A DNA stretch of 64,000 nt, taken from contig CABMDC010000010.1 of the NCBI GenBank assembly GCA_902384795.1, positions 23,824 through 87,823 of the forward strand, given 5' to 3'. Source of the stretch: Candidatus Gugararchaeum adminiculabundum. GTDB lineage: Archaea; Micrarchaeota; Micrarchaeia; Burarchaeales; Gugararchaeaceae. The translations under genes were made by a program, and so were the position numbers. Shown in pieces: positions 1-7,991 of the stretch (position 1 is its first letter; every line of letters starts with the position of its first letter). The notes under the pieces were generated by a model. It was not told the origin of the DNA. It did no database searches and saw only the letters and a program-made list of their open reading frames with translations.

Positions 1-851
1 TGTTTGCCGACGAAAAAGTTGACTATGCCGTGCTTGAAACCGGGCTGGGCGGGAGATTGGATGCAACGAATTTGTGCGATTCGAAAGTCTGCGTGATTAC
101 CAATGTTTCCATTGAGCACACGGATTTGCTGGGAAAGACCATTGAGGAGATTGCACGCGAAAAAGCTGGGATCATTAGGAAGAAAGGGAGCGCCGTTGTT
201 ACTGGGGCTGAAGGGAAAGCGCTCGCAGTAATTGAAAAAAGGTGTGAAGAGATTGGCTGTGAATTGCAGGTTGTTGCAAAAACACAAAAATACGAGGGAA
301 AGATTGGGCTGAGAGGGGAATTCCAGAAAACAAATGCAGCGCTTGCAATTGAGGCTGTGAAAGCGCTGGGAATTAAAGTTGGGGAGAAATGGATTGAAGC
401 GGGGATTAGCGAGGCATTTTTGCCAGCTAGGATGGAAACTGTTTCTGAAAAGCCTTTGGTGATTATGGATGGGACGCATAATCCAGCTGCCATGAAAGTG
501 CTGGCTGGTGAAATAAAGAGGATGAATGAAAAGGATGGCGCAATAGAGAGAAAGGCGATTGTAGTTTTTGGGATTATGAAGGACAAGGATTGCGAAGGAG
601 TTTTGAAAGAATTGGCGCCTGTTGCTGAGATGATTATTGTGACCCAGCCGAAGGTTGGAAGAGCCAGAGATGCTGAGGAAGTGGCTGAAAAAGCGAGGAA
701 AGTCTGCAAGAAAGTTGTGAAGATGGCGAATAGCGCTGAAGCTTTCGCATATGCTAAAAAGCAGGCAGGGGGAAAAGGGTTTGTCCTGGTCACTGGGTCA
801 TTTTATCTGATTGGAGAGATACGCGGGAAGAAAATGAATATTGACAGTTGA
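1..851 (+). CDS. folC: Folylpolyglutamate/dihydrofolate synthase, 3' part
   Basis: This frame is open from the first bases of the window, so the gene is truncated at its 5' end. About 282 C-terminal residues are present. The segment LETGLGGRLDATN followed by ITNVSIEHTDLLG and IAREKAGIIR is the central Mur-ligase signature of FolC, and MDGTHNPAAM marks the C-terminal ligase domain. The family adds glutamate to (dihydro)folate with ATP in the cytoplasm. It lies directly before 5-formyl-THF cyclo-ligase, and purN and pabBC are elsewhere in the window, which supports folate as the C1 carrier. The missing N-terminus would hold the P-loop. Confidence 0.9.
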   Translation, partial: FADEKVDYAVLETGLGGRLDATNLCDSKVCVITNVSIEHTDLLGKTIEEIAREKAGIIRKKGSAVVTGAEGKALAVIEKRCEEIGCELQVVAKTQKYEGKIGLRGEFQKTNAALAIEAVKALGIKVGEKWIEAGISEAFLPARMETVSEKPLVIMDGTHNPAAMKVLAGEIKRMNEKDGAIERKAIVVFGIMKDKDCEGVLKELAPVAEMIIVTQPKVGRARDAEEVAEKARKVCKKVVKMANSAEAFAYAKKQAGGKGFVLVTGSFYLIGEIRGKKMNIDS

Positions 852-855
852 GCCT

Positions 856-1410
856 ATGGAAATTGCAAAAGAAAAGGGGGAAGCAAGGGAGAAAGTTTGG
901 CAGGTGAACAGCAGTCATATGGCTAGCGAGAAAACTGAGAAAAGCAGGCTGATTCTAGAAAGGGTGGTAGCACTCAATGAGTATGCGAAGGCGAAGAAGA
1001 TTTTTGCTTATGTTTCGAGGGAAGATGAGGCGGGGACGCGGGAGCTGATTGTCAGGATGCTGAAGGAAGGGAAGCAGGTTTTTGTGCCGAAGATTTATGA
1101 GAAAGAGATGGTTGCAGTTCGAATTGGTTCGCTTGAGGAATTGAAGGAAGGGAAGTTCAAGGTGCTGCAGCCAACCAATGCCAAAGAGACGAGTGAGGAA
1201 TTTGACCTGATTTTCATTGTGGGCGTAGGGTTTGATGCGAAAAGAAACCGGATTGGCGGGGGATTCGGGTATTTTGACAAATTCCTTGTGAAAGTGAAGG
1301 GGAAGAAGGTGGCACTGGCGTTTGACTGGCAAGTGGTTGATAAGGTGCCGACTGAGAAGCATGATGTGAGAATGGATAAAATCATTACTGACAAAAGGGT
1401 TATTGAGTAG
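856..1410 (+). CDS. 5-formyltetrahydrofolate cyclo-ligase
   Basis: The protein has about 184 residues, the normal family length. The C-terminal block IVGVGFDAKRNRIGGGFGYFDKF is the glycine-rich nucleotide and substrate signature of MTHFS enzymes, which convert 5-formyl-THF to 5,10-methenyl-THF with ATP. I chose the ATG four bases after the folC stop, because it keeps the N-terminal helix (KEKGEAREK...). A TTG at 841 overlapping folC and an internal ATG at 919 are alternatives; the latter would lose the helix. It is probably co-transcribed with folC. Confidence 0.9.
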   Translation: MEIAKEKGEAREKVWQVNSSHMASEKTEKSRLILERVVALNEYAKAKKIFAYVSREDEAGTRELIVRMLKEGKQVFVPKIYEKEMVAVRIGSLEELKEGKFKVLQPTNAKETSEEFDLIFIVGVGFDAKRNRIGGGFGYFDKFLVKVKGKKVALAFDWQVVDKVPTEKHDVRMDKIITDKRVIE

Positions 1411-1439
1411 GGAATTAGGAAAGAGTTAAGAAGAACAAA

Positions 1440-3458
1440 ATGCTAAAATCACTCATGGCGGGTACGAAGGACGCATCGAAGAAACTGCCGGTTTGGGAAA
1501 AGACTGGCGAGGCGTATTTTGATGGCTTCCCGAAATTCTACGCATGTTTAGGGGGCTACCCCAGAACACAACCTGGGGCTGAAAACTTTTTCAGGCTCGA
1601 GAACAAGGATCCTCCCCCTGACGAAGTCCTGCATGGCAGAAGACACCCTGCCTTTATCATAGACCCGCAACTGATAAGCCACACAATTAACAAGACATAT
1701 GTTTCGCCGGGCTGGAAGAACGGCGTTGATTCCTCATTCCTTGACATAATAGCAGTTGTGAAAACTTATGAAGCGCTTTATCCCGACCTTGCCCCTGCCG
1801 AGATACTCCATATGGCGCTAGGCACAATTATTTCTTATACAGATGTGAGTGGCCAAAGCAACGTGGCAAGGGTTGATCCGCGCATTGTGCTAAAGAACAT
1901 TTCGAAGATAGTGGGAGTTGGTAAGAGTAAAGATGTGGAGGTAACAGCGGCAGCAGTGAAGATGGCAGAAAATAGGGATAGAACACTCGATAAAAAGAAC
2001 GTAATGCTGTTTTCAGGAAACTCCGGCATTAATTATTCGTCTATAGGACTGACGGTGTTTCCCGGAGGGCTATTTGCCTTCAAACCAGGGCACGTTCTAA
2101 CTTTTCTACTTTCGGCGTATGACACAAATGCCAATGTTAAGGACGAATCGCTTCTTCGGATGCAGCAGTGGTGGTATTTGGCATTGAACCTCTTCTCAAG
2201 CCAGATCCAAACACATGATCCGACCACATTGAAGCGCTTCCCAGTTATATCCCCGCCACTTGCTGTTCTTGCTCCGAGATTTTTCTCTGAAAAAGAATTC
2301 GGAAAGCACAACTACGAAAATGCAAGCATGTCCCCCGACCAAATTGGATCTGATGTGTTCTCGCGTGCGTACAGGACAGTTAGCAACGGGCTCATTTTCT
2401 GGCTGAAACCTGGGATTCTGCGTGATTGGCGTGATGCCGATAAAGCAACCGGAACGTCAAATCCCAGTCTGCTCAGGGGGGGTCGAGTTATGAAGCTGCC
2501 GCTAACTTTCCTGAGGACCTTTGAGCATGCCATTGGGGCCAAGGATGAGCAAATCAATAAATTATTTAGTGCGGGTGGAAAAGTAGACTTGCGCGGCGAG
2601 AATCGACTTGACTGGGAAAGGTATCATGAAGACATGTCTGGCGATATGCTCGGACTGGCGCTCATTGACTATATCAAGGAGAAGGGATGCTCTGGCAAGG
2701 GGCCCAAGATTTCAGAAATTCTCGCTGGATTTTTTGACCAGCTTCTTGGCAAGTATATAGAAGGATTCGAAACCTATGCGAAGAAGTACCCCGCGTATGC
2801 TGGCGAATACAAGCGGTGTATCGAAGAGTTGCGCAAGGCGAAAAAGGAACTTTCAGCGCAAGGAAATATTGCTGATGACAAGCTGATGAAGAAGCTCAAG
2901 ATTGACGCACTTGTCAACGCAGCGCTCTATTACTACACCTATAATGAATATGCCAAGGATTTCCTGCACACTGCGCTGAACACGGAAAGCCTGCTGAAGA
3001 AATTCGAGAAAACTGAAAAGAATAAGGGAGAAACAAGAGCGAGGATAAGAGAATTGATAAAAATTATTTTGGACCCAAACTCGCCTCCTTTTGGTTTCGT
3101 AACTGCGAGAAATGAATTCACAGATATTTTATGCACGCTTAAAGGGGACACTGACTTGCGAGTGAAGAGTAATGTTGAAGACAAGCTTAAAATCACGAAA
3201 AAAATCCGCGAAATCACTGATTTAATGGGGGAAAATCGGCCACAGATCAACTTCCTCAATGATTCGCTTTCTAAACTTTCAGCCATGATCGGCACTCCGC
3301 AGAAAGACCTTGAGAAACAGATAAAACAGCTAGCGGATACCGAAACAGTTTTCAGGAAAAGTTCTCAAGACAAGCTCGCATTCGTTGAGAAACTATTTAG
3401 TGTAAGTGAGAATAAGCAGACTCTTATCAAAGAGCGTCAGGCAACTATGACGCACTAG
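1440..3458 (+). CDS. Large hypothetical protein, 672 aa
   Basis: I do not recognise this protein. It has no signal peptide and no clear membrane span, so it looks cytosolic. The N-terminal half is globular with many aromatic residues (for example FFRLENKDPPPDE, PGWKNGVDSSFLDII). The C-terminal third (from about residue 440) is helical and rich in Lys/Glu, compatible with a coiled-coil or helical bundle. Codon use looks somewhat more mixed than in the neighbouring metabolic genes, which could mean later acquisition; this is an impression, not a calculation. It lies 29 bases after the cyclo-ligase gene. Start is the ATG at 1440; 1455 is an alternative. Confidence 0.75.
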   Translation: MLKSLMAGTKDASKKLPVWEKTGEAYFDGFPKFYACLGGYPRTQPGAENFFRLENKDPPPDEVLHGRRHPAFIIDPQLISHTINKTYVSPGWKNGVDSSFLDIIAVVKTYEALYPDLAPAEILHMALGTIISYTDVSGQSNVARVDPRIVLKNISKIVGVGKSKDVEVTAAAVKMAENRDRTLDKKNVMLFSGNSGINYSSIGLTVFPGGLFAFKPGHVLTFLLSAYDTNANVKDESLLRMQQWWYLALNLFSSQIQTHDPTTLKRFPVISPPLAVLAPRFFSEKEFGKHNYENASMSPDQIGSDVFSRAYRTVSNGLIFWLKPGILRDWRDADKATGTSNPSLLRGGRVMKLPLTFLRTFEHAIGAKDEQINKLFSAGGKVDLRGENRLDWERYHEDMSGDMLGLALIDYIKEKGCSGKGPKISEILAGFFDQLLGKYIEGFETYAKKYPAYAGEYKRCIEELRKAKKELSAQGNIADDKLMKKLKIDALVNAALYYYTYNEYAKDFLHTALNTESLLKKFEKTEKNKGETRARIRELIKIILDPNSPPFGFVTARNEFTDILCTLKGDTDLRVKSNVEDKLKITKKIREITDLMGENRPQINFLNDSLSKLSAMIGTPQKDLEKQIKQLADTETVFRKSSQDKLAFVEKLFSVSENKQTLIKERQATMTH

Positions 3459-3493
3459 CACTCGAAAAGGCTTAAATGAATGAGAAGATGGCT

Positions 3494-4135
3494 ATGGCAA
3501 AAATCAGGATTGCGGTTCTTGCGAGCGGGAATGGCTCGGATTTCCAGTCAATTATTGACGGAGTGGAAGCCAAGAAAGTGAATGCCGAGATTGTGGCGCT
3601 TATCACGGATAATCCGAACGCGAACGCGTTGAACAGGGCGAAAAAGCACGGGATTGCTTCCCAGGTGATTGATTTCAAGAGCTATTCTGACAGGATGAAA
3701 TTTGATTTGGATGTGAAAAAGAAATTGGATGAACTGAAGCTGGATTTGGTCGTGCTTGCAGGTTATATGAAACTGATTAAGAGCAAAGAGTGGCTAAAGG
3801 ACTATGCCGGGAAAATGATTAATATTCATCCTTCGCTTTTGCCGAAGTTTCCAGGGGCGCATGGCCAGCAGGATGCGTTTGAAACAGGCGAAAAAGTGAG
3901 CGGCTATACCATCCATTTTGTGGATGATTCGCTGGATGGAGGGCCGATTATTCTGCAGGAGAAGGTGGACATTTCAAATTGCAAAAGTGTGGATGAAGTG
4001 AAGGCGAAAATCCTTGCCCAGGAGCACGTGGGACTGCCGAAAGTTGTGGACATGTTTTCCAAGGGCGGATTTGTAATAGAGGAAGGGAAAAAAGGGGAAA
4101 TGAAAAGAGCGAAGTTTGTGCCGGATAAGCAGTAG
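3494..4135 (+). CDS. purN: Phosphoribosylglycinamide formyltransferase
   Basis: PurN transfers the formyl group of 10-formyl-THF to GAR in the third step of purine synthesis. The sequence shows RIAVLASGNGSDFQ at the N-terminus (phosphate loop) and the catalytic triad equivalents N110, H112 (INIHPSLLP) and D148 (DDSLDGGPII) counted from this start. ATGs at 3476 and 3488 are also in frame; 3494 gives the usual short N-terminus. The last 15 codons lie mostly within a 41-base repeat found again at 4717, just beyond a toxin-antitoxin pair, so the present C-terminus (DKQ) may be a duplicated copy of the original end (DKA). Confidence 0.93.
   Translation: MAKIRIAVLASGNGSDFQSIIDGVEAKKVNAEIVALITDNPNANALNRAKKHGIASQVIDFKSYSDRMKFDLDVKKKLDELKLDLVVLAGYMKLIKSKEWLKDYAGKMINIHPSLLPKFPGAHGQQDAFETGEKVSGYTIHFVDDSLDGGPIILQEKVDISNCKSVDEVKAKILAQEHVGLPKVVDMFSKGGFVIEEGKKGEMKRAKFVPDKQ
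4088..4128 (+). repeat. Direct repeat copy 1 (within purN 3' end)
   Basis: These 41 bases, coding KKGEMKRAKFVPDK of PurN, recur at 4717-4757 with one mismatch (A to G). The two copies bracket the toxin-antitoxin genes with a 629-base offset. Recombination between them would delete the cassette and leave an intact purN frame. Confidence 0.9.
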
Positions 4136-4149
4136 ATAGTATTATAAGT

Positions 4150-4172
4150 GATATATTGTATATATTATTGGA
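4150..4172 (+). promoter_or_regulatory. A/T-rich promoter of the toxin-antitoxin pair
   Basis: A run of TATA-like sequence (ATATATTGTATATATTATTG) lies 8-30 bases before the antitoxin ATG at 4180. It contrasts with the more GC-rich flanking genes and is a plausible archaeal core promoter, possibly autoregulated. Exact TATA position is uncertain. Confidence 0.5.
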
Positions 4173-4179
4173 TGATACT

Positions 4180-4431
4180 ATGAATGTTAACTTGGGTGCA
4201 TATTACGAGCAGAAACTACAGGAGATTATGGCTAAAGGAGTTGCTTCGAACAAGACTGAAGCTTTGAGAATGGCGGTTATAGCTTATGAGCGGATGCTTG
4301 AAGCGGAAGAAGAGAGGCTGGTTGTCCAAAGAATAGCGAAAGATGAGGAGCGATGGAAGAAAACCGGGGCTAAATGGACTAGCTTTGATGAAGTGCTAAG
4401 AAGAAACAAGATGGACAAAAAAGACCTTTAA
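4180..4431 (+). CDS. Antitoxin-like small protein (RHH type)
   Basis: About 83 residues. The N-terminal part (MNVNLGAYYEQKLQEIMAKG, then SNKTEALRMAVIAYERM) has the short strand plus two helices expected of ribbon-helix-helix antitoxins, followed by a charged helical tail (EEERLVVQRIAKDEERWKK) that would bind the toxin. The ATG at 4180 is preferred over an upstream TTG at 4156 because it starts the RHH strand directly. It is 14 bases before a RelE/ParE-like toxin, the usual gene order. The specific antitoxin family is not certain. Confidence 0.75.
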   Translation: MNVNLGAYYEQKLQEIMAKGVASNKTEALRMAVIAYERMLEAEEERLVVQRIAKDEERWKKTGAKWTSFDEVLRRNKMDKKDL

Positions 4432-4445
4432 AGCGTGATTTCTGC

Positions 4446-4712
4446 ATGTACGAGATTTCTTTTTCTGAAGATGCCTTAGGGGAATTTGAGGAACTTGACG
4501 GCTCGGTTAAGAAAGTCTTTGCGAAACATATTAAAAAGATAAGCAATAACCCTCCAAAAAAATTCCTGGGCGGGGGGAGCGGTATTGCAGTGGAATGGGT
4601 GGGCCAGGGAAAGATCGCCTGCAGAGTGAATGAAAGCGAGAATGAGATTAGAATACTGCATATTTTTACAACGCATAAAGAATATGAGGCTTGGTACAGG
4701 ATGCTTTTGTAA
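4446..4712 (+). CDS. RelE/ParE-family toxin
   Basis: An 88-residue protein with the pattern of RelE/ParE toxins: FSEDALGEFEELDGSVKKVFAKHIKKI at the N-terminus, a glycine loop (FLGGGSGIAVEW), then GKIACRVNESENEIRILHIFTTHKEYEAW, which corresponds to the core strands carrying the basic and aromatic residues. RelE members cleave mRNA on ribosomes, while ParE members target gyrase; the sequence alone does not decide. Paired with the upstream antitoxin. The cassette is flanked by copies of the purN 3' end. Confidence 0.8.
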   Translation: MYEISFSEDALGEFEELDGSVKKVFAKHIKKISNNPPKKFLGGGSGIAVEWVGQGKIACRVNESENEIRILHIFTTHKEYEAWYRMLL

Positions 4713-4716
4713 TAGT

Positions 4717-4757
4717 AAAAAAGGGGAAATGAGAAGAGCGAAGTTTGTGCCGGATAA
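4717..4757 (+). repeat. Direct repeat copy 2 (remnant purN 3' end)
   Basis: This is the second copy of the 41-base repeat. It continues in the purN reading frame to a TAA at 4762-4764, giving KKGEMRRAKFVPDKA. It is not attached to any start codon now, so it looks like the original end of purN displaced by the toxin-antitoxin cassette, or a tandem duplication scar. Confidence 0.9.
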
Positions 4758-4760
4758 AGC

Positions 4761-5612
4761 TTAATTTTTTGAAGCGAACGGGGGATCGGTTATCATCAAG
4801 TCAAAGAATCTTGGGTCGCCTAGTTGTTTTTGTATGAACTCTTTCACAGTACACTCTTTGTAATGTCGCTTCATGCCCAAATCAGCTTCAGTTTCGAGGA
4901 TATACTGAAGACCGCCTTTTGCATTAGGATAAGAATATTGGTTGTGCTTGTTTCGTACTCCGATTATCAGGCTCTGGACGAAACCAAGAGCTACCTGTTG
5001 CAAGGCTGGTCGGTAGGGAGCGCAGCATAACGCATTGATTGCAAGCAGTTGCAGATGGAGCGCAGGCGCTTCGTCAACCCAGCGCCTTAATTCGATTAGT
5101 GAACGCAGATCAATGTTTTGAGAAAGCTGCCGTATCCTTAGTTGCGTTGTTCCTCTGGCAATCTGCCAAGTAGTTTTGTTGGCTCTTGTGCTGAGTGCGA
5201 GAACGAGATCGTTGAAATCTTTTTCTTCGAAAGTTTTAATTTTCATATGTTGTATGGCAGAACTTGTTAATTCGAAAGTGGCCATGTCTGCTTTGGATCG
5301 GGAATCTGAACCGATCCAGGCTTCTTCTGACCATCGAACAAGTTCATAATAAGCGTTTTGCCGTTCTGCTCCAGCTGTAGTTTTCAGCTGGGTTATGAGC
5401 GTGTCAATCCTCTTGCCAGCAAGGCTGAGAACCAGCTCTTTTTCATCTTTTTTATAGCGAGTGAAAACATTGGCTCGCTGCTGATCGGCAATCCTGGCGC
5501 TTTTCTCCATTACCTCGTAGAATGATTTATTGCCCGGAGTTTGGTACATTTCCCGTACTGCATCCATCCTTCTTCCGCGGATGAGAGAATTGAGCGAAGC
5601 TTGTTTTGTCAT
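4761..5612 (-). CDS. Hypothetical helical protein, 283 aa
   Basis: I do not recognise this protein. It is predicted mostly helical, without signal peptide or membrane span, with stretches such as LITQLKTTAGAERQNAYYELVRWSEEAW and LRSLIELRRWVDEAPALHLQLLAINALCC that suggest a helical-repeat fold. The ATG at 5612 has a GGTG ribosome binding site (5619-5622); a GTG at 5621 is less likely. Its stop codon overlaps that of the purN remnant on the other strand, so the two are convergent. An A/T-rich box near 5660-5670 may be the promoter. Confidence 0.7.
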   Translation of the reverse strand: MTKQASLNSLIRGRRMDAVREMYQTPGNKSFYEVMEKSARIADQQRANVFTRYKKDEKELVLSLAGKRIDTLITQLKTTAGAERQNAYYELVRWSEEAWIGSDSRSKADMATFELTSSAIQHMKIKTFEEKDFNDLVLALSTRANKTTWQIARGTTQLRIRQLSQNIDLRSLIELRRWVDEAPALHLQLLAINALCCAPYRPALQQVALGFVQSLIIGVRNKHNQYSYPNAKGGLQYILETEADLGMKRHYKECTVKEFIQKQLGDPRFFDLMITDPPFASKN

Positions 5613-5709
5613 TTGGCGCACCGGTAAAATGTGTCTTGTAGTAGTATTTAGTGGACACTAGTTTAAAATCGTTCTGCGGGCGCTAAATTGCCGGATTGAA
5701 CTGGGCGGC

Positions 5710-6915
5710 TTACAGCGAATCAAACTGCTGCTTTGTCAAGCCAAATCTTTCCCAGAATGGTTTCGCATTCTTAGAAATTATGGACTTGTAGCGCTCGATT
5801 CTTTCAATCGCGGTTTTCTGCAGGAACTCCTTTGCCTGCTGGCTATCCCCGCCGTTCTGCACTGCGATTGGAAGCGCTTCCTGGAAAATTGCACGGCCGC
5901 CGAACATGCCGCTGCAGCCGTTCTTGGTCGAGAAATCTATGTTCTTTTCGAATTCCTTGTCCTTTACCCCGGCCGAGAGCATGACCCAGGGGGTTGCGCA
6001 CTCCCTGTCCAGCCTCTTGCATGCTTCGGTGATTATCTGGTCTGCTGAAGCTGACTCTGGAAGCCCGAGCTTCCATGCCATGTGCTTTCTTGTTTCCTCA
6101 ACCTGTTCATTCGTAACTTTGTTTGCTGTAGCGAATTCAGGCAAAAGGAATTTCAAATCTACTGGGAATTCGACTTTGAAAACATCGCAGATGGAACTGA
6201 GGTCCCTGGTTGTTTGGAGGACTATGTCGAATTTCTGCTTTGCGAAATCAATGTTCTTTTTGTCGCTCTTCTTCTGCCCGTTTGCGTCCAATACGAAAAA
6301 GAAGCTCATGGGCTCGAGCAACAGAGGAATGTCTTTTTCATTGCTCACTTCATAGAGAATTTTGAGCCTGCGGGCCTGCTCGCGCGCGTGCGCTGGCTCG
6401 TGAATCGGATTGTAATTCAGCAGGAGCTTGATTGCGTGTGCGCCCTTTGCCTTGAGGAAATCGAATGCTTTTCCTACGCGCTGCTTGTATTCTGCATCGC
6501 TCCCCTGGCTTCTTTCGCCGCCCTCGGGAATCGGTTCGAAGTAAATCATATTGCCCTGCTTGTCAGTGACGCTTGTGCTTGCTTCCAATTTCAGGAGAAG
6601 GCCCGTAGCCTTGTCAACATGGGGAATTCCTTTTATTCCATAGGGGGTTGTGTCCAAAAGAATTGCGCTCACATTTTTTGATGCGATTGCCGCGAACTGG
6701 GTTTTGAGCGGGGAGGCGACTGCGATTATTTCATCCTCGGTGATTTGCTTTGCGTCCACTCCCTTTTTCTTTGCGAGCTCGTCCTTGATCGCCTTCTGGA
6801 AAGAGCCCACCTGGTCAACTGCGAACACCTGGAAATAGCCGTTCCTGGTGATTTTCTTAAGCCCAGCGATTTTGCCTTTTCCCATGTTCTTGAAATAGTT
6901 TGCCTTGACAGCCAT
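5710..6915 (-). CDS. LacD-like class I aldolase
   Basis: About 401 residues resembling tagatose-1,6-bisphosphate aldolase LacD throughout: FAVDQVGSFQK (LacD has AFDQRGALK), YGIKGIPHVDKATGLLLKLE, GAHAIKLLLNYNP, DIPLLLEP, and WVMLSAGVKDKEFEKNIDF...GRAIFQEALP. K247 in DVFKVEFPVD aligns with the Schiff-base lysine. The family cleaves ketose-1,6-bisphosphates to DHAP and glyceraldehyde-3-phosphate and often accepts fructose-1,6-bisphosphate. It is divergent from an FBPase gene, so a role in gluconeogenesis or glycolysis is likely. The ATG at 6915 follows GAGGGGATC; a GTG at 6930 would place the SD inside the gene. It is longer than LacD (about 326). Confidence 0.82.
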   Translation of the reverse strand: MAVKANYFKNMGKGKIAGLKKITRNGYFQVFAVDQVGSFQKAIKDELAKKKGVDAKQITEDEIIAVASPLKTQFAAIASKNVSAILLDTTPYGIKGIPHVDKATGLLLKLEASTSVTDKQGNMIYFEPIPEGGERSQGSDAEYKQRVGKAFDFLKAKGAHAIKLLLNYNPIHEPAHAREQARRLKILYEVSNEKDIPLLLEPMSFFFVLDANGQKKSDKKNIDFAKQKFDIVLQTTRDLSSICDVFKVEFPVDLKFLLPEFATANKVTNEQVEETRKHMAWKLGLPESASADQIITEACKRLDRECATPWVMLSAGVKDKEFEKNIDFSTKNGCSGMFGGRAIFQEALPIAVQNGGDSQQAKEFLQKTAIERIERYKSIISKNAKPFWERFGLTKQQFDSL

Positions 6916-7004
6916 ACAAGATCCCCTCACGAAAAGTTGAATGCAAATTGATTCAATTCAAAAGTTTTTAATGGTTTGTCTGCAAAGAGAAATTAGGTGA
7001 AAAT

Positions 7005-7919
7005 GTGGCAGAAAAACCTTCCTTAAAGCAGCATTTGTCTGGCCTGAAGGACAGGCAGCTCGCTGAATTGATTTACTCGATTAGCACGCTTTCCCAGGAT
7101 GTGCGCAAGGAATTCCCGCACAGGCTGATTACCGAGAACGCGCAGATGAACAAGTATGGGGAGATTGCCAAGGAACTGGACACCTGGACGAATGAATTCT
7201 TCTGCAATGCAATGCTCAGGACCAAACTGGTCAGGGCGGTTTATTCCGAGGAATTGGAAGAGCCGCGCCTGGGCGATAAAAACGGGCCGTTTGTGGTGAC
7301 CATTGACCCGCTGGACGGGAGCTCGAATATTGCCACGAATAATCCGTTTGGCACTATTATTGGAATCTGGAAAAAGGATTTGCCTGCAAAAGGAAGCGAG
7401 CAGGTGGCGAGCCTGTACAAATTGTACGGGCCGATTACCACGCTGGTTTATACTACTAAGGAAACGGGGAAGGTTGCGGAGTTTGTAAAGCACAGGAAGG
7501 GTGAGATTGAGTATTTCCTGCTTTATGACAATATGAAGCTGCCAGAGCCCGGGAGCGTTTATGGGATTGGTGGAAGCCCGATTGAGTTTGATGACAAGTA
7601 TAATGACTTTTTTAGGAGACTGGTGTTTGAGCACAAACTGAAAAATAGATATTGCGGGGCATTTGTTGGAGACTTTTCGCAGGTGCTGCACTATGGCGGG
7701 TATTTCGCATACCCTGGCACCCCGAAGAAGCCCCAGGGAAAGTTGCGCTTATTCTATGAAGGGAACCCCATGAGCCTGATTATTGAAAATGCGGGCGGGG
7801 CGAGCTCGAATGGGTTCAAGAGCGTGCTGGATGTGACAGGAGACGATATTGATGCGCGCACGCCGGTGCACATCGGGAACAGGCACATAATCAAGGAGCT
7901 CGAAGAAATGCTGCGCTAG
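7005..7919 (+). CDS. fbp: Fructose-1,6-bisphosphatase, class I type
   Basis: A 304-residue phosphatase with TIDPLDGSSNI at residues 99-109, the metal-binding signature of FBPase class I, plus LITENAQMNKYGEIAKELDTW and the C-terminal YEGNPMSLIIENAGG block. The enzyme dephosphorylates fructose-1,6-bisphosphate to fructose-6-phosphate. Most archaea use the bifunctional aldolase/phosphatase (type V) or IMPase-like type IV enzymes, so a bacterial-type class I enzyme beside a LacD-like aldolase suggests gene transfer. It begins with GTG after an AGGTGAAA ribosome binding site; a TATA-like TTTTTAAT lies near 6966-6973. Confidence 0.93.
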   Translation: MAEKPSLKQHLSGLKDRQLAELIYSISTLSQDVRKEFPHRLITENAQMNKYGEIAKELDTWTNEFFCNAMLRTKLVRAVYSEELEEPRLGDKNGPFVVTIDPLDGSSNIATNNPFGTIIGIWKKDLPAKGSEQVASLYKLYGPITTLVYTTKETGKVAEFVKHRKGEIEYFLLYDNMKLPEPGSVYGIGGSPIEFDDKYNDFFRRLVFEHKLKNRYCGAFVGDFSQVLHYGGYFAYPGTPKKPQGKLRLFYEGNPMSLIIENAGGASSNGFKSVLDVTGDDIDARTPVHIGNRHIIKELEEMLR

Positions 7920-7991
7920 GCGCAGATTGGTAGTAGAACGAGGAAGGATAGGGGAAAGGGATTATAACCTGTCTTGCTATAATTTACAACT

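Noticed and set aside
23..793. Antisense open frame of 256 codons opposite folC
   Set aside because: Ser/Ala/Phe/Ile-rich composition typical of the complement of GC-biased coding DNA; no signal or motif, and folC is certain.
4761..4800. DPPF motif at the end of the 283-residue protein, as in N6-adenine methyltransferases
   Set aside because: It occurs in the last residues, with no SAM-binding motif elsewhere; coincidence.
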